DNA of 64,000 bases, from positions 2,480,001 to 2,544,000 of the forward strand of contig JAWQEG010001220.1 of the NCBI GenBank assembly GCA_033782935.1, given 5' to 3'. Each line of letters opens with the position of its first letter. Position 1 is the first letter of the stretch. Shown here one piece after another: positions 9,163 through 22,404 of the stretch. The notes below the pieces were generated by a model. The model made no database searches, was not told where the DNA came from, and was given only the letters and a program-made list of their open reading frames with translations. The DNA comes from Petrolisthes cinctipes. Lineage: Eukaryota > Arthropoda > Malacostraca > Decapoda > Porcellanidae. The translations under genes and the position numbers were made by a program.

Positions 9163-10711
9163 CATACTGAAAATCGATCTTTTAGGTGCCCAAAAGTCGA
9201 TATGTGCATGCATCTTCTGTACCCGTTTATATCTCAAATTCTGGCCCTAAACACCCGAAAATTCGATATTTTGGGGTCCCAGTAGCGATATGTACATGCA
9301 TACTCCGTGTTAGAGTATTTTCAAAATTCAGGCAGAAAACATGCAGAAAATCGATATTTTTGGTGCCCAAAGTTAATATGTGCATGTATCTTCTGTATCT
9401 GTTTATATCTCAAATTCAGGCTCAAAACACCCGAAAATTCAATATTTTGGGGTCCCAGAAGCAATCTGTACATGCCTACTCAGTGCTAGAATATTTTCAA
9501 AATATAGGCTAAAAACATGCTAAAAATCGATCTTTTAGGTGCCAAAAAGTCGATATCTCAAATTCAGTCCCAAAACACCCGAAAATTCGATATTTAGGGG
9601 TCCCAGAAGCGATCTGTACATGCCTACTCCGTGTTAGAGTATTTTAAAAATACATGCTCAAAACATACTGAAAATCGATCTTTTAGGTGCATAAAAGTCG
9701 ATATTTGCATGCATCTTCAGTACCCGTTTATATCTCAAATTCAGGCTCAAAACACCCGAAAATTTAATATTTTGGGGTCCCAGAAGCAATCCGTACATGC
9801 CTACTCAGTGTTAGAGTATTTTCAAAATACAGTCCCAAAACATGCTGAAAATCGATATTTTAGCTGCCCAAAGTCAATATGTGCATGTATCTTCTGTACC
9901 CGTTTATATCTCAAATTCAGGCTCAAAACACCCGAAAATTCAATATTTTGGGGTCCCAGAAGCAATCTGTACATGCCTACACAGTGCTAGAATATTTTCA
10001 AAATATAGGCTAAAAACATGCTAAAAATCGACATTTTAGGTGCCAAAAAATCGATATCTCAAATTCAGTCCCAAAACACCCGAAAATTCGATATTTAGAG
10101 GTCCCAGAAGGTATCTGTATATGCCTACTCCGTGTTAGAGTATTTTCAAAATACAGGCCAAAAACATACTGAGAATCGATCTTTTAGGTGCCCAAAAATC
10201 GATATGTGCATGCATCTTCTGTACCCGTTTATATCTCAAATTCTGGCCCTAAACACCCGAAAATTCGATATTTTGGGGTCCCAGAAGCGATCTGTACATG
10301 CCTACTCCGTGTTAGAGTATTTTCAAAATTCAGGCCCAAAACATACTGAAAATCGATATTTTTGGTGCCCAAAGTCAATATGTGCATGTATCTTCTGTAC
10401 CCGTTTATATCTCAAATTCAGGTTCAAAACACCCGAAAATTCAATATTTTGGGGTCCCAGAAGCAATCTGTACAGTGCTAGAATATTTTCAAAATATAAG
10501 CTAAAAACATGCTAAAAATCGATCTTTTAGGTGCCAAAAAGTCGATATCTCAAATTCAGTCCCAAAACGCCCGAAAATTCTATATTTAGGGGTCCCAGAA
10601 GCGATCTGTACATGCCTACTCCGTGTTAGAGTATTTTCAAAATACATGCTCAAAACATACTGAAAATCGATCTTTTAGGTGCACAAAAGTCGATATGTGC
10701 ATGCATCTTCA

Positions 10712-13700
10712 GTACCCGTTTATATCTCAAATTCAGGCTCAAAACACCCGAAAATTCAATATTTTGGGGTCCCAGAAGCAATCTGTACATGCCTACTCAG
10801 TGCTAGAATATTTTCAAAATATAGGCTAAAAACATGCTAAAAATCGATCTTTTAGGTGCCAAAAAGTCGATATCTCAAATTCAGTCCCAAAACACCCGAA
10901 AATTCGATATTTAGGGGTCCCAGAAGCGATCTGTACATGCCTACTCCGTGTTAGAGTATTTTCAAAATACATGCTCAAAACATACTGAAAATCGATCTTT
11001 TAGGTGCACAAAAGTCGATATGTGCATGCATCTTCAGTACCCGTTTATATCTCAAATTCAGGCTCAAAACACCCGAAAATTCAATATTTTGGGGTCCCAG
11101 AAGCAATCTGTACATGCCTACTCAGTGTTAGAGTATTTTCAAAATACAGGCCCAAAACATGCTGAAAATCGATATTTTAGATGCCCAAAGTCAATATGTG
11201 CATGTATCTTCTGTACCCGTTTATATCTCAAATTCATGCTCAAAACACCCGAAAATTCAATATTTTTGGGTCCCAGAAGCAATCTGTACATGCCTACACA
11301 GTGCTAGAATATTTTCAAAATATAGGCTAAAAACATGCTAAAAATCGATCTTTTAGGTGCCAAAAGTCGATATCTCAAATTCAGTCCCAAAACACCCGAA
11401 AATTCGATATTTAGGGGTCCCAGAAGTGATCTGTACATGCCTACTCCGTGTTAGAGTATTTTAAAAATACATGCTCAAAACATACTGAAAATCGATCTTT
11501 TAGGTGCACAAAAGTCGATATGTGCATGAATCTTCAGTACCCGTTTATATCTCAAATTCAGGCTCAAAACACCCGAAAATTCAATATTTTGGGGTCCCAG
11601 AAGCAATCTGTACATGCCTACTCAGTGTTAGAGTATTTTCAAAATACAGGCCCAAAACATGCTGAAAATCGATATTTTAGATGCCCAAAGTCATTATGTG
11701 CATGTATCTTCTGTACCCGTTTATATCTCAAATTCAGGCTCAAAACACCCGAAAATTCAATACTTTGGGGTCCCAGAAGCAATCTGTACATGCCTACACA
11801 GTGCTAGAATATTTTCAAAATATAGGCTAAAAACATGCTAGAAATCGACATTTTAGGTGCCAAAAAATCGATATCTCAAATTCAGTCCCAAAACACCCGA
11901 AAATTCGATATTTAGAGGTCCCAGAAGGTATCTGTACATGCCTACTCCGTGTTAGAGTATTTTCAGAATACAGGCCAAAAACATACTGAAAATCGATTTT
12001 TTAGGTGCCCAAAAGTCGATATGTGCATGCATCTTCTGTACCCGTTTATATCTCAAATTCTGGTCATAAACACCCGAAAATTCGCTATTTTGGGGTCCCA
12101 GAAGCGATCTGTACATGCCTACTCCGTGTTAGAGTATTTTCAAAATACAGGCCCAAAACATGCTGAAAATCGATATTTTTGGTGCCCAAAGTCAATATGT
12201 GCATGTATCTTCTGTACCCGTTTATATCTCAAATTCAGGCTCAAAACACCCGAAAATTCAATATTTTGGGGTCCCAGAAGCAATCTGTACATGCCTACAC
12301 AGTGCTAGAATATTTTCAAAATATAGGCTAAAAACATGCTAAAAATCGACATTTTAGGTGCCAAAAAATCGATATCTCAAATTCAGTCCCAAAACACCCG
12401 AAAATTCGATATTTAGAGGGCCCAGAAGGTATCTGTACATGCCTACTCCGTGTTAGAGTATTTTCAAAATACAGGCCAAAAACATACTGAAAATCAATCT
12501 TTTAGGTGCCCAAAAGTCGATATGTGCATGCATCTTCAGTACCCTTTTATATTTCAAATTCAGGCTCAAAACACCCGAAAATACGATATTTTGGGGTCCC
12601 AGAAGCGATCTGTACATGCCTACTCCGTGTTAGAGTATTTTCAAAATTCAGGCCCAAAACATGCTGAAAATCGATATTTTTGGTGCCCAAAGTCAATATG
12701 TGCATGTATCTTCTGTACCCGTTTATATCTCAAATTCAGGCTCAAAACACCCGAAAATTCAATATTTTGGGGTCCCAGAAGCAATCTGTACAGTGCTAGA
12801 ATATTTTCAAAATATAGGCTAAAAACATGCTAAAAATCGATCTTTTAGGTGCCAAAAAGTCGATATCTTAAATTCAGTCCCAAAACCCCCGAAAATTCGA
12901 TATTTAGGGGTCCCAGAAGCGATCTGTACATGCCTACTCCGTGTTAGAATATTTTCAAAATACATGCTCAAAACATACTGAAAATCGATCTTTTAGGTGC
13001 ACAAAAGTCGATATGTGTATGCATCTTCAGTACCCGTTTATATCTCAAATTCAGGCTCAAAACACCCGAAAATTCAATATTTTGGGGTCCCAGAAGCAAT
13101 CTGTACATGCCTACTCAGTGTTAGAGTATTTTCAAAATACAGGCCCAAAACATGCTGAAAATCGATATTTTAGATGCCCAAAGTCAATATGTGCATGTAT
13201 CTTTTGTACCCGTTTATATCTCAAATTTAGGCTCAAAACACCCGAAAATTCAATATTTTTGGGTCCCAGAAGCAATCTGTACAGTGCTAAAATATTTTCA
13301 AAATATAGGCTAAAAACATGCTAAAAATCGATCTTTTAGGTGCCAAAAAGTCGATATCTCAATTTCAGTCCCAAAACACCCGAAAATTCGATATGTAGGG
13401 GTCCCAGAAGCGATCTGTACATGCCTACTCCGTGTTAGAGTATTTTCAAAATACATGCTCAAAACATACTGAAAATCGATCTTTTAGGTGCACAAAAGTC
13501 GATATGTGCATGCATCCTCAGTACACGTTTATATCTCAAATTCAGGCTCAAAACACCCGAAAATTCAATATTTTGGGGTCCCAGAAGCAATCTGTACATG
13601 CCTACACAGTACTAGAATATTTTCAAAATATTGGCTAAAAACATGCTAAAAATCGACATTTTAGGTGCCAAAAAATCGATATCTCAAATTCAGTCCCAAA

Positions 13701-15427
13701 ACACCCGAAAATTCGATATTTAGAGGTCCCAGATGGTATCTGTACATGCCTACTCCGTGTTAGAATATTTTCAAAATACAGGCCAAAAACATACTGAAAA
13801 TCGATCTTTTAGGTGCCCAAAAGTCGATATGTGCATGCATCTTCTGTACCCGTTTATATCTCAAATTCTGGCCCTAAACACCCGAAAATTCGATATTTTG
13901 GGGTCCCAGTAGCGATATGTACATGCATACTCCGTGTTAGAGTATTTTCAAAATTCAGGCAGAAAACATGCAGAAAATCGATATTTTTGGTGCCCAAAGT
14001 TAATATGTGCATGTATCTTCTGTATCTGTTTATATCTCAAATTCAGGCTCAAAACACCCGAAAATTCAATATTTTGGGGTCCCAGAAGCAATCTGTACAT
14101 GCCTACTCAGTGCTAGAATATTTTCAAAATATAGGCTAAAAACATGCTAAAAATCGATCTTTTAGGTGCCAAAAAGTCGATATCTCAAATTCAGTCCCAA
14201 AACACCCGAAAATTCGATATTTAGGGGTCCCAGAAGCGATCTGTACATGCCTACTCCGTGTTAGAGTATTTTAAAAATACATGCTCAAAACATACTGAAA
14301 ATCGATCTTTTAGGTGCATAAAAGTCGATATTTGCATGCATCTTCAGTACCCGTTTATATCTCAAATTCAGGCTCAAAACACCCGAAAATTTAATATTTT
14401 GGGGTCCCAGAAGCAATCCGTACATGCCTACTCAGTGTTAGAGTATTTTCAAAATACAGTCCCAAAACATGCTGAAAATCGATATTTTAGCTGCCCAAAG
14501 TCAATATGTGCATGTATCTTCTGTACCCGTTTATATCTCAAATTCAGGCTCAAAACACCCGAAAATTCAATATTTTGGGGTCCCAGAAGCAATCTGTACA
14601 TGCCTACACAGTGCTAGAATATTTTCAAAATATAGGCTAAAAACATGCTAAAAATCGACATTTTAGGTGCCAAAAAATCGATATCTCAAATTCAGTCCCA
14701 AAACACCCGAAAATTCGATATTTAGAGGTCCCAGAAGGTATCTGTATATGCCTACTCCGTGTTAGAGTATTTTCAAAATACAGGCCAAAAACATACTGAG
14801 AATCGATCTTTTAGGTGCCCAAAAATCGATATGTGCATGCATCTTCTGTACCCGTTTATATCTCAAATTCTGGCCCTAAACACCCGAAAATTCGATATTT
14901 TGGGGTCCCAGAAGCGATCTGTACATGCCTACTCCGTGTTAGAGTATTTTCAAAATTCAGGCCCAAAACATACTGAAAATCGATATTTTTGGTGCCCAAA
15001 GTCAATATGTGCATGTATCTTCTGTACCCGTTTATATCTCAAATTCAGGTTCAAAACACCCGAAAATTCAATATTTTGGGGTCCCAGAAGCAATCTGTAC
15101 AGTGCTAGAATATTTTCAAAATATAAGCTAAAAACATGCTAAAAATCGATCTTTTAGGTGCCAAAAAGTCGATATCTCAAATTCAGTCCCAAAACGCCCG
15201 AAAATTCTATATTTAGGGGTCCCAGAAGCGATCTGTACATGCCTACTCCGTGTTAGAGTATTTTCAAAATACATGCTCAAAACATACTGAAAATCGATCT
15301 TTTAGGTGCACAAAAGTCGATATGTGCATGCATCTTCAGTACCCGTTTATATCTCAAATTCAGGCTCAAAACACCCGAAAATTCAATATTTTGGGGTCCC
15401 AGAAGCAATCTGTACATGCCTACTCAG
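10712..15427 (+). repeat. 4627-bp tandem duplication, copy 2
   Basis: Second copy of 6085-10711. The match continues to about 15427, where copy 1 reads agtgctagaata (10800) and this one agtgttagagta. Shared private variants include ttaaaaatacatgctc, gtgcatgaatctt, agtcattatg, gaatacaggcc, ttctggtcataaac, ttcgctatttt, aaacccccg and gcagaaaacatgcagaaaat. Confidence 0.93.
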
Positions 15428-16568
15428 TGTTAGAGTATTTTCAAAATACAGGCCCAAAACATGCTGAAAATCGATATTTTAGATGACCAAAGTCAATATG
15501 TGCATGTATCTTCTGTACCCGTTTATATCTCAAATTCAGGCTCAAAACACCCGAAAATTCAATATTTTGGGGTCCCAGAAGCAATCTGTACATGCCTACA
15601 CAGTGCTGGAATATTTTCAAAATATAGGCTAAAAACATGCTAAAAATCGACATTTTAGGTACCAAAAAATCGATATCTCAAATTCAGTACCAAAACACCC
15701 GAAAATTCGATATTTAGAGGTCCCAGAAGGTATCTGTACATGCCTACTCCGTGTTAGAGTATTTTCAAAATACAGGCAAAAAACATACTGAAAATCGATC
15801 ATTTAGGTGCCCAAAAGTCGATATGTGCATGCATCTTCTGTACCCGTTTATATCTCAAATTCTGGCCCTAAACACCCGAAAATTCGATATTTTGGGGTCC
15901 CAGAAGCGATCTGTACATGCCTACTCCGTGTTAGAGTATTTTCAAAATTCAGGCCCAAAACATGCTGAAAATCGATATTTTAGATGCCCAAAGTCAATAT
16001 GTGCATGTATCTTCTGTACCCGTTTATATCTCAAATTCAGGCTCAAAACACCCGAAAATTCAATATTTTGGGGTCCCAGAAGCAGTCTGTACAGTGCTAG
16101 AATATTTTCAAAATATAGGCTAAAAACATACTGAAAATCGACATTTTAGGTGCCAAAAAATCGATATCTCAAATTCAGTCCCAAAACACCCGAAAATTCG
16201 ATATTTAGGGGTCCCAGAAGCGATCTGTACATGCCTACTCCGTGTTAGAGTATTTTAAAAATACATGCTCAAAACATACTGAAAATCGATCTTTTAGGTG
16301 CATAAAAGTCGATATGTGCATGCATCTTCAGTACCCGTTTATATCTCAAATTCTGGCCCTAAACACCCGAAAATTCGATATTTTGGGGTCCCAGAAGCGA
16401 TCTGTACATGCCTACTCCGTGTTAGAGTATTTTCAAAATTCAGGCCCAAAACATGCTGAAAATCGATATTTTAGATGCCCAAAGTCAATATGTGCATGTA
16501 TCTTCTGTACCCGTTTATATCTCAAATTCAGGCTCAAAACACCCGAAAATTCAATATTTTGGGGTCCC
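14644..16568 (+). repeat. 1984-bp duplication, copy 1 (overlaps end of previous block)
   Basis: Monomers from S 14644 to the L2 at 16452 recur about 1984 bp further right. Shared rare variants are tctgtatatgcc, gcccaaaaatcgatatg, caggttcaaaac, aacgcccgaaaattctatattt, agatgaccaaag, ggtaccaaaaaatc and cgatcatttagg. The block starts inside the second 4627-bp copy, so this duplication must be younger than, or have happened across, that boundary. Confidence 0.85.
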
Positions 16569-16627
16569 AGAAGCAATCTGTACATGCCTACACAGTGCTA
16601 GAATATTTTCAAAATATAGGCTAAAAA

Positions 16628-18553
16628 CATGCTAAAAATCGACATTTTAGGTGCCAAAAAATCGATATCTCAAATTCAGTCCCAAAACACCCGAAAATTC
16701 GATATTTAGAGGTCCCAGAAGGTATCTGTATATGCCTACTCCGTGTTAGAGTATTTTCAAAATACAGGCCAAAAACATACTGAGAATTGATCTTTTAGTT
16801 GCCCAAAAATCGATATGTGCATGCATATTCTGTACCCGTTTATATCTCAAATTCTGGCCCTAAACACCCGAAAATTCGATATTTTGGGGTCCCAGAAGCG
16901 ATCTGTACATGCCTACTCCGTGTTAGAGTATTTTCAAAATTCAGGCCCAAAACATACTGAAAATCGATATTTTTGGTGCCCAAAGTCAATATGTGCATGT
17001 ATCTTCTGTACCCGTTTATATCTCAAATTCAGGTTCAAAACACCCGAAAATTCAATATTTTGGGGTCCCAGAAGCAATCTGTACAGTGCTAGAATATTTT
17101 CAAAATATAAGCTAAAAACATGCTAAAAATCGATCTTTTAGGTGCCAAAAAGTCGATATCTCAAATTCAGTCCCAAAACGCCCGAAAATTCTATATTTAG
17201 GGGTCCCAGAAGCGATCTGTACATGCCTACTCCGTGTTAGAGTATTTTCAAAATACATGCTCAAAACATACTGAAAATCGATCTTTTAGGTGCACAAAAG
17301 TCGATATGTGCATGCATCTTCAGTACCCGTTTATATCTCAAATTCAGGCTCAAAACACCCGAAAATTCAATATTTTGGGGTCCCAGAAGCAATCTGTACA
17401 TGCCTACTCAGTGTTAGAGTATTTTCAAAATACAGGCCCAAAACATGCTGAAAATCGATATTTTAGATGACCAAAGTCAATATGTGCATGTATCTTCTGT
17501 ACCCGTTTATATCTCAAATTCAGGCTCAAAACACCCGAAAATTCAATATTTTGGGGTCCCAGAAGCAATCTGTACATGCCTACACAGTGCTGGAATATTT
17601 TCAAAATATAGGCTTAAAAACATGCTAAAAATCGACATTTTAGGTACCAAAAAATCGATATCTCAAATTCAGTATCAAAACACCCGAAAATTCGATATTT
17701 AGAGGTCCCAGAAGGTATCTGTACATGCCTACTCCGTGTTAGAGTATTTTCAAAATACAGGCCAAAAACATACTGAAAATCGATCATTTAGGTGCCCAAA
17801 AGTCGATATGTGCATGCATCTTCTGTACCCGTTTATATCTCAAATTCTGGCCCTAAACACCCGAAAATTCGATATTTTGGGGTCCCAGAAGCGATCTGTA
17901 CATGCCTACTCCGTGTTAGAGTATTTTCAAAATTCAGGCCCAAAACATGCTGAAAATCGATATTTTAGATGCCCAAAGTCAATATGTGCATGTATCTTCT
18001 GTACCCGTTTATATCTCAAATTCAGGCTCAAAACACCCGAAAATTCAATATTTTGGGGTCGCAGAAGCAGTCTGTACAGTGCTAGAATATTTTCAAAATA
18101 TAGGCTAAAAACATACTGAAAATCGACATTTTAGGTGCCAAAAAATCGATATCTCAAATTCAGTCCCAAAACACCCGAAAATTCGATATTTAGGGGTCCC
18201 AGAAGCGATCTGTACATGCCTACTCCGTGTTAGAGTATTTTAAAAATACATGCTCAAAACATACTGAAAATCGATCTTTTAGGTGCATAAAAGTCGATAT
18301 GTGCATGCATCTTCAGTACCCGTTTATATCTCAAATTCTGGCCCTAAACACCCGAAAATTCGATATTTTGGGGTCCCAGAAGCGATCTGTACATGCCTAC
18401 TCCGTGTTAGAGTATTTTCAAAATTCAGGCCCAAAACATGCTGAAAATCGATATTTTAGATGCCCAAAGTCAATATGTGCATGTATCTTCTGTACCCGTT
18501 TATATCTCAAATTCAGGCTCAAAACACCCGAAAATTCAATATTTTGGGGTCCC
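16628..18553 (+). repeat. 1984-bp duplication, copy 2
   Basis: Second copy of 14644-16568. It differs by single bases (gagaattgatc and tttagttgccc near 16.79 kb, gcatattctg near 16.83 kb, cagtatc against cagtacc near 17.67 kb, ggggtcgcag near 18.06 kb) and by one inserted t (ggcttaaaaac near 17614), which shifts the step to 1985 bp. The match ends where the L2 here has the 10-bp deletion and copy 1 does not. Confidence 0.85.
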
Positions 18554-21500
18554 AGAAGCAGTCTGTACAGTGCTAGAATATTTTCAAAATATAGGCTAAA
18601 AACATGCTAAAAATCGATCTTTTAGGTGCCAAAAAGTCGATATCTCAAATTCAGTCCCAAAACACCCGAAAATTCGATATTTAGAGGTCCCAGAAGCGAT
18701 CTGTACATGCCTACTCCGTGTTAGAGTATTTTCAAAATACATGCTCAAAACATACTGAAAATCGACCTTTTAGGTGCACAAAAGTCGATATGTGCATGCA
18801 TCTTCAGTACCCGTTTATATCTCAAATTTAGGCTCAAAACACCCGAAAATTCAATATTTTGGGGTCCCAGAAGCAATCTGTACATGCCTACTCAGTGTTA
18901 GAGTATTTTCAAAATACAGGCCCAAAACATGCTGAAAATCGATATTTTAGATGCCCAAAGTCAATATGTGCATGTATCTTCTGTACCCGTTTATATCTCA
19001 AATTCAGGCTCAAAACACCCGAAAATTCAATATTTTGGGGTCCCAGAAGCAATCTGTACATGCCTACACAGTGCTAGAATATTTTCAAAATATAGGCTAA
19101 AAACATGCTAAAAATCGACATTTTAGGTGCCAAAAAATCGATATCTCAAATTCAGTCCCAAAACACCCGAAAATTCGATATTTAGAGGTCCCAGAAGGTA
19201 TCTGTACATGCCTACTCCGTGTTAGAGTATTTTCAAAATACAGGCCAAAAACATACTGAAAATCGATCATTTAGGTGCCCAAAAGTCGATATGTGCATGC
19301 ATCTTCTGTAACCGTTTATATCTCAAATTCTGGCCCTAAACACCCGAAAATTCGATATTTTGGGGTCCCAGAAGCGATCTGTACATGCCTACTCCGTGTT
19401 AGAGTATTTTCAAAATTGAGGCCCAAAACATGCTGAAAATCGATATTTTAGATGCCCAAAGTCAATATGTGCATGTATCTTCTGTACCCGTTTATATCTC
19501 AAATTCAGGCTCAAAACACCCGAAAATTCAATATTTTGGGGTCCCAGAAGCAGTCTGTACAGTGCTAGAATATTTTCAAAATATAGGCTAAAAACATGCT
19601 AAAAATCGATCTTTTAGGTGCCAAAAAGTCGATATCTCAAATTCAGTCCCAAAACACCCGAAAATTCGATATTTAGGGGTCCCAGAAGCGATCTGTACAT
19701 GCCTATTCCGTGTTAGAGTATTTTCAAAATACATGCTCAAAACATACTGAAAATCGATCTTTTAGGTGCACAAAAGTCGATATGTGCATGCATCTTCAGT
19801 ACCCGTTTATATCTCAAATTCAGGCTCAAAACACCCGAAAATTCAATATTTTGGGGTCCCAGAAGCAATCTGTACATGCCTACTCAGTGTTAGAGTATTT
19901 TCAAAATACAGGCCCAAAACATGCTGAAAATCGATATTTTAGATGCCCAAAGTCAATATGTGCATGTATCTTCTGTACCCGTTTATATCTCAAATTCAGG
20001 CTCAAAACACCCGAAAATTCAATATTTTGGGGTCCCAGAAGCAATCTGGACATGCCTACACACTGCTAGAATATTTTCAAAATATAGGCTAAAAACATGC
20101 TAAAAATCGACATTTTAGGTGCCAAAAAATCGATATCTCAAATTCAGTCCCAAAACACCCGAAAATTCGATATTTAGAGGTCCCAGAAGGTATCTGTATA
20201 TGCTTACTCCGTGTTAGAGTATTTTCAAAATACAGGCCAAAAACATACTGAAAATCGATCTTTTAGGTGCCCAAAAGTCGATATGTGCATGCATCTTCTG
20301 TACCCGTTTATATCTCAAATTCTGGCCCTAAACACCCGAAAATTCGATATTTTGGGGTCCCAGAAGCGATCTGTACATGCCTACTCCGTGTTAGAGTATT
20401 TTCAAAATTCAGGCCCAAAACATGCTGAAAATCGATATTTTTTGGTGCCCAAAGTCTATATGTGCATGTATCTTCTGTACCCGTTTATATCTCAAATTCA
20501 GGCTCAAAACACCCGAAAATTCAATATTTTGGGGTCCCAGAAGCAATCTGTACATGCCTACTCAGTGCTAGAATATTTTCAAAATATAGGCTAAAAACAT
20601 GCTAAAAATCGATCTTTTAGGTGCCAAAAGTCGATATCTCAAATTCAGTCCTAAAACACCCGAAAATTCGATATTTAGGGGTCCCAGAAGTGATCTGTAC
20701 ATGCCTACTCCGTGTTAGAGTATTTTCAAAATACATGCTCAAAACATACTGAAAATCGATCTTTTAGGTGCACAAAAGTCGATATGTGCATGCATCTTCA
20801 GTACCCGTTTATATCTCAAATTCAGGCTCAAAACACCCGAAAATTCAATATTTTGGGGTCCCAGAAGCAATCTGTACATGCCTACTCAGTGTTAGAGTAT
20901 TTTCAAAATACAGGCCTAAAACATGCTGAAAATCGATATTTTAGATGCCCAAAGTCAATATGTGCATGTATCTTCTGTACCCGTTTATATCTCAAATTCA
21001 GGCTCAAAACACCCGAAAATTCAATACTTTGGGGTCCCAGAAGCAATCTGTACATGCCTACACAGTGCTAGAATATTTTCAAAATATAGGCTAAAAACAT
21101 GCTAGAAATCGACATTTTAGGTGCCAAAAAATCGATATCTCAAATTCAGTCCCAAAACACCCGAAAATTTGATATTTAGAGGTCCCAGAAGGTATCTGTA
21201 CATGCCTACTCCGTGTTAGAGTATTTTCAAAATACAGGCCAAAAACATACTGAAAATCGATCTTTTAGGTGCCCAAAAGTCGATATGTGCATGCATCTTC
21301 TGAACCCGTTTATATCTCAAATTCTGGCCCTAAACACCCGAAAATTCGATATTTTGGGGTCCCAGAAGCGATCTGTACATGCCTACTCCGTGTTAGAGTA
21401 TTTTCAAAATTCAGGCCCCAAACATGCTGAAAATCGATATTTTTGGTGCCCAAAGTCAATATGTGCATGTATCTTCTGTACCCGTTTATATCTCAAATTC

Positions 21501-22404
21501 AGGCTCAAAACACCCGAAAATTCAATATTTTGGGGTCCCAGAAGCAATCTGTACATGCCTACTCAGTGTTAGAGTATTTTCAAAATACATGTTCAAAACA
21601 TACTGAAAATCGATCTTTTAGGTGCACAAAAGTCGATATGTGCATGCATCTTCACTACCCGTTTATATCTCAAATTCAGGCTCAAAACACCCGAAAATTC
21701 AATATTTTGGGGTCCCAGAAGCAATCTGTACAGTGCTAGAATATTTTCAAAATATAGGCTAAAAACATGCTAAAAATCGATCTTTTAGGTGCCAAAAAGT
21801 CGATATCTTAAATTCAGTCCCAAAACCCCCGAAAATTCGATATTTAGGGGTCCCAGAAGCGATCTGTACATGCCTACTCCGTGTTAGAGTATTTTCAAAA
21901 TACATGCTCAAAACATACTGAAAATCGATCTTTTAGGTGCACAAAAGTCGATATGTGTATGCATCTTCAGTACCCGTTTATATCTCAAATTCAGGCTCAA
22001 AACACCCGAAAATTCAATATTTTGGGGTCCCAGAAGCAATCTGTACATGCCTACTCAGTGTTAGAGTATTTTCAAAATACAGGCCCAAAACATGCTGAAA
22101 ATCGATATTTTAGATGCCCAAAATCAATATGTGCATGTATCTTCTGTACCCGTTTATATCTCAAATTCAGGCTCAAAACACCCGAAAATTCAATATTTTG
22201 GGGTCCCAGAAGCAATCTGTACAGTGCTAAAATATTTTCAAAATATAGGCTAAAAACATGCTAAAAATCGATCTTTTAGGTGCCAAAAAGTCGATATCTC
22301 AAATTCAGTCCCAAAACACCCGAAAATTCGATATTTAGGGGTCCCAGAAGCGATCTGTACATGCCTACTTCGTGTTAGAATATTTTCAAAATACATGCTC
22401 AAAA
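18554..22404 (+). repeat. Mosaic trimers with one L2-L1 joint
   Basis: L1 starts lie at 18751, 19252, 19743, 20244, 20745, 21246, 21599, 21914 and 22405. Trimers alternate between 491 and 501 bp. The L2 near 20.42 kb has an extra t (gatattttttggtg) and the next S lacks one a (gtgccaaaagtcg), so the trimer keeps 501 bp. At 21599 an L1 follows L2 directly without an S, and this L1 carries the 10-bp deletion at its end. The section from about 18462 to 20999 matches 32039-34576. Confidence 0.85.

Larger units (their letters stand above)
6085..10711 (+). repeat. 4627-bp tandem duplication, copy 1
   Basis: L1-to-L1 steps inside the block are 500, 501, 501, 491, 491, 325, 501, 501, 491 and 325 bp, which sum to 4627. 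Exactly the same series of steps and private variants follows in the next block. I found only two single-base differences between the copies (6964 T against 11591 G; 8846 G against 13473 A), though I did not align every base. The outer joint lies near 10.71 kb, where an L1 (cttcagtaccc) in the second copy stands in the place of an L2 (cttctgtaccc) in the first. Confidence 0.93.

Noticed and set aside
15441..15665. Minus-strand open frames of 65-74 codons with hydrophobic stretches
   Set aside because: They are mirror images of the same monomers and appear only where the agatgacc variant or the catgtagg variant removes a stop. There is no independent sign of coding.
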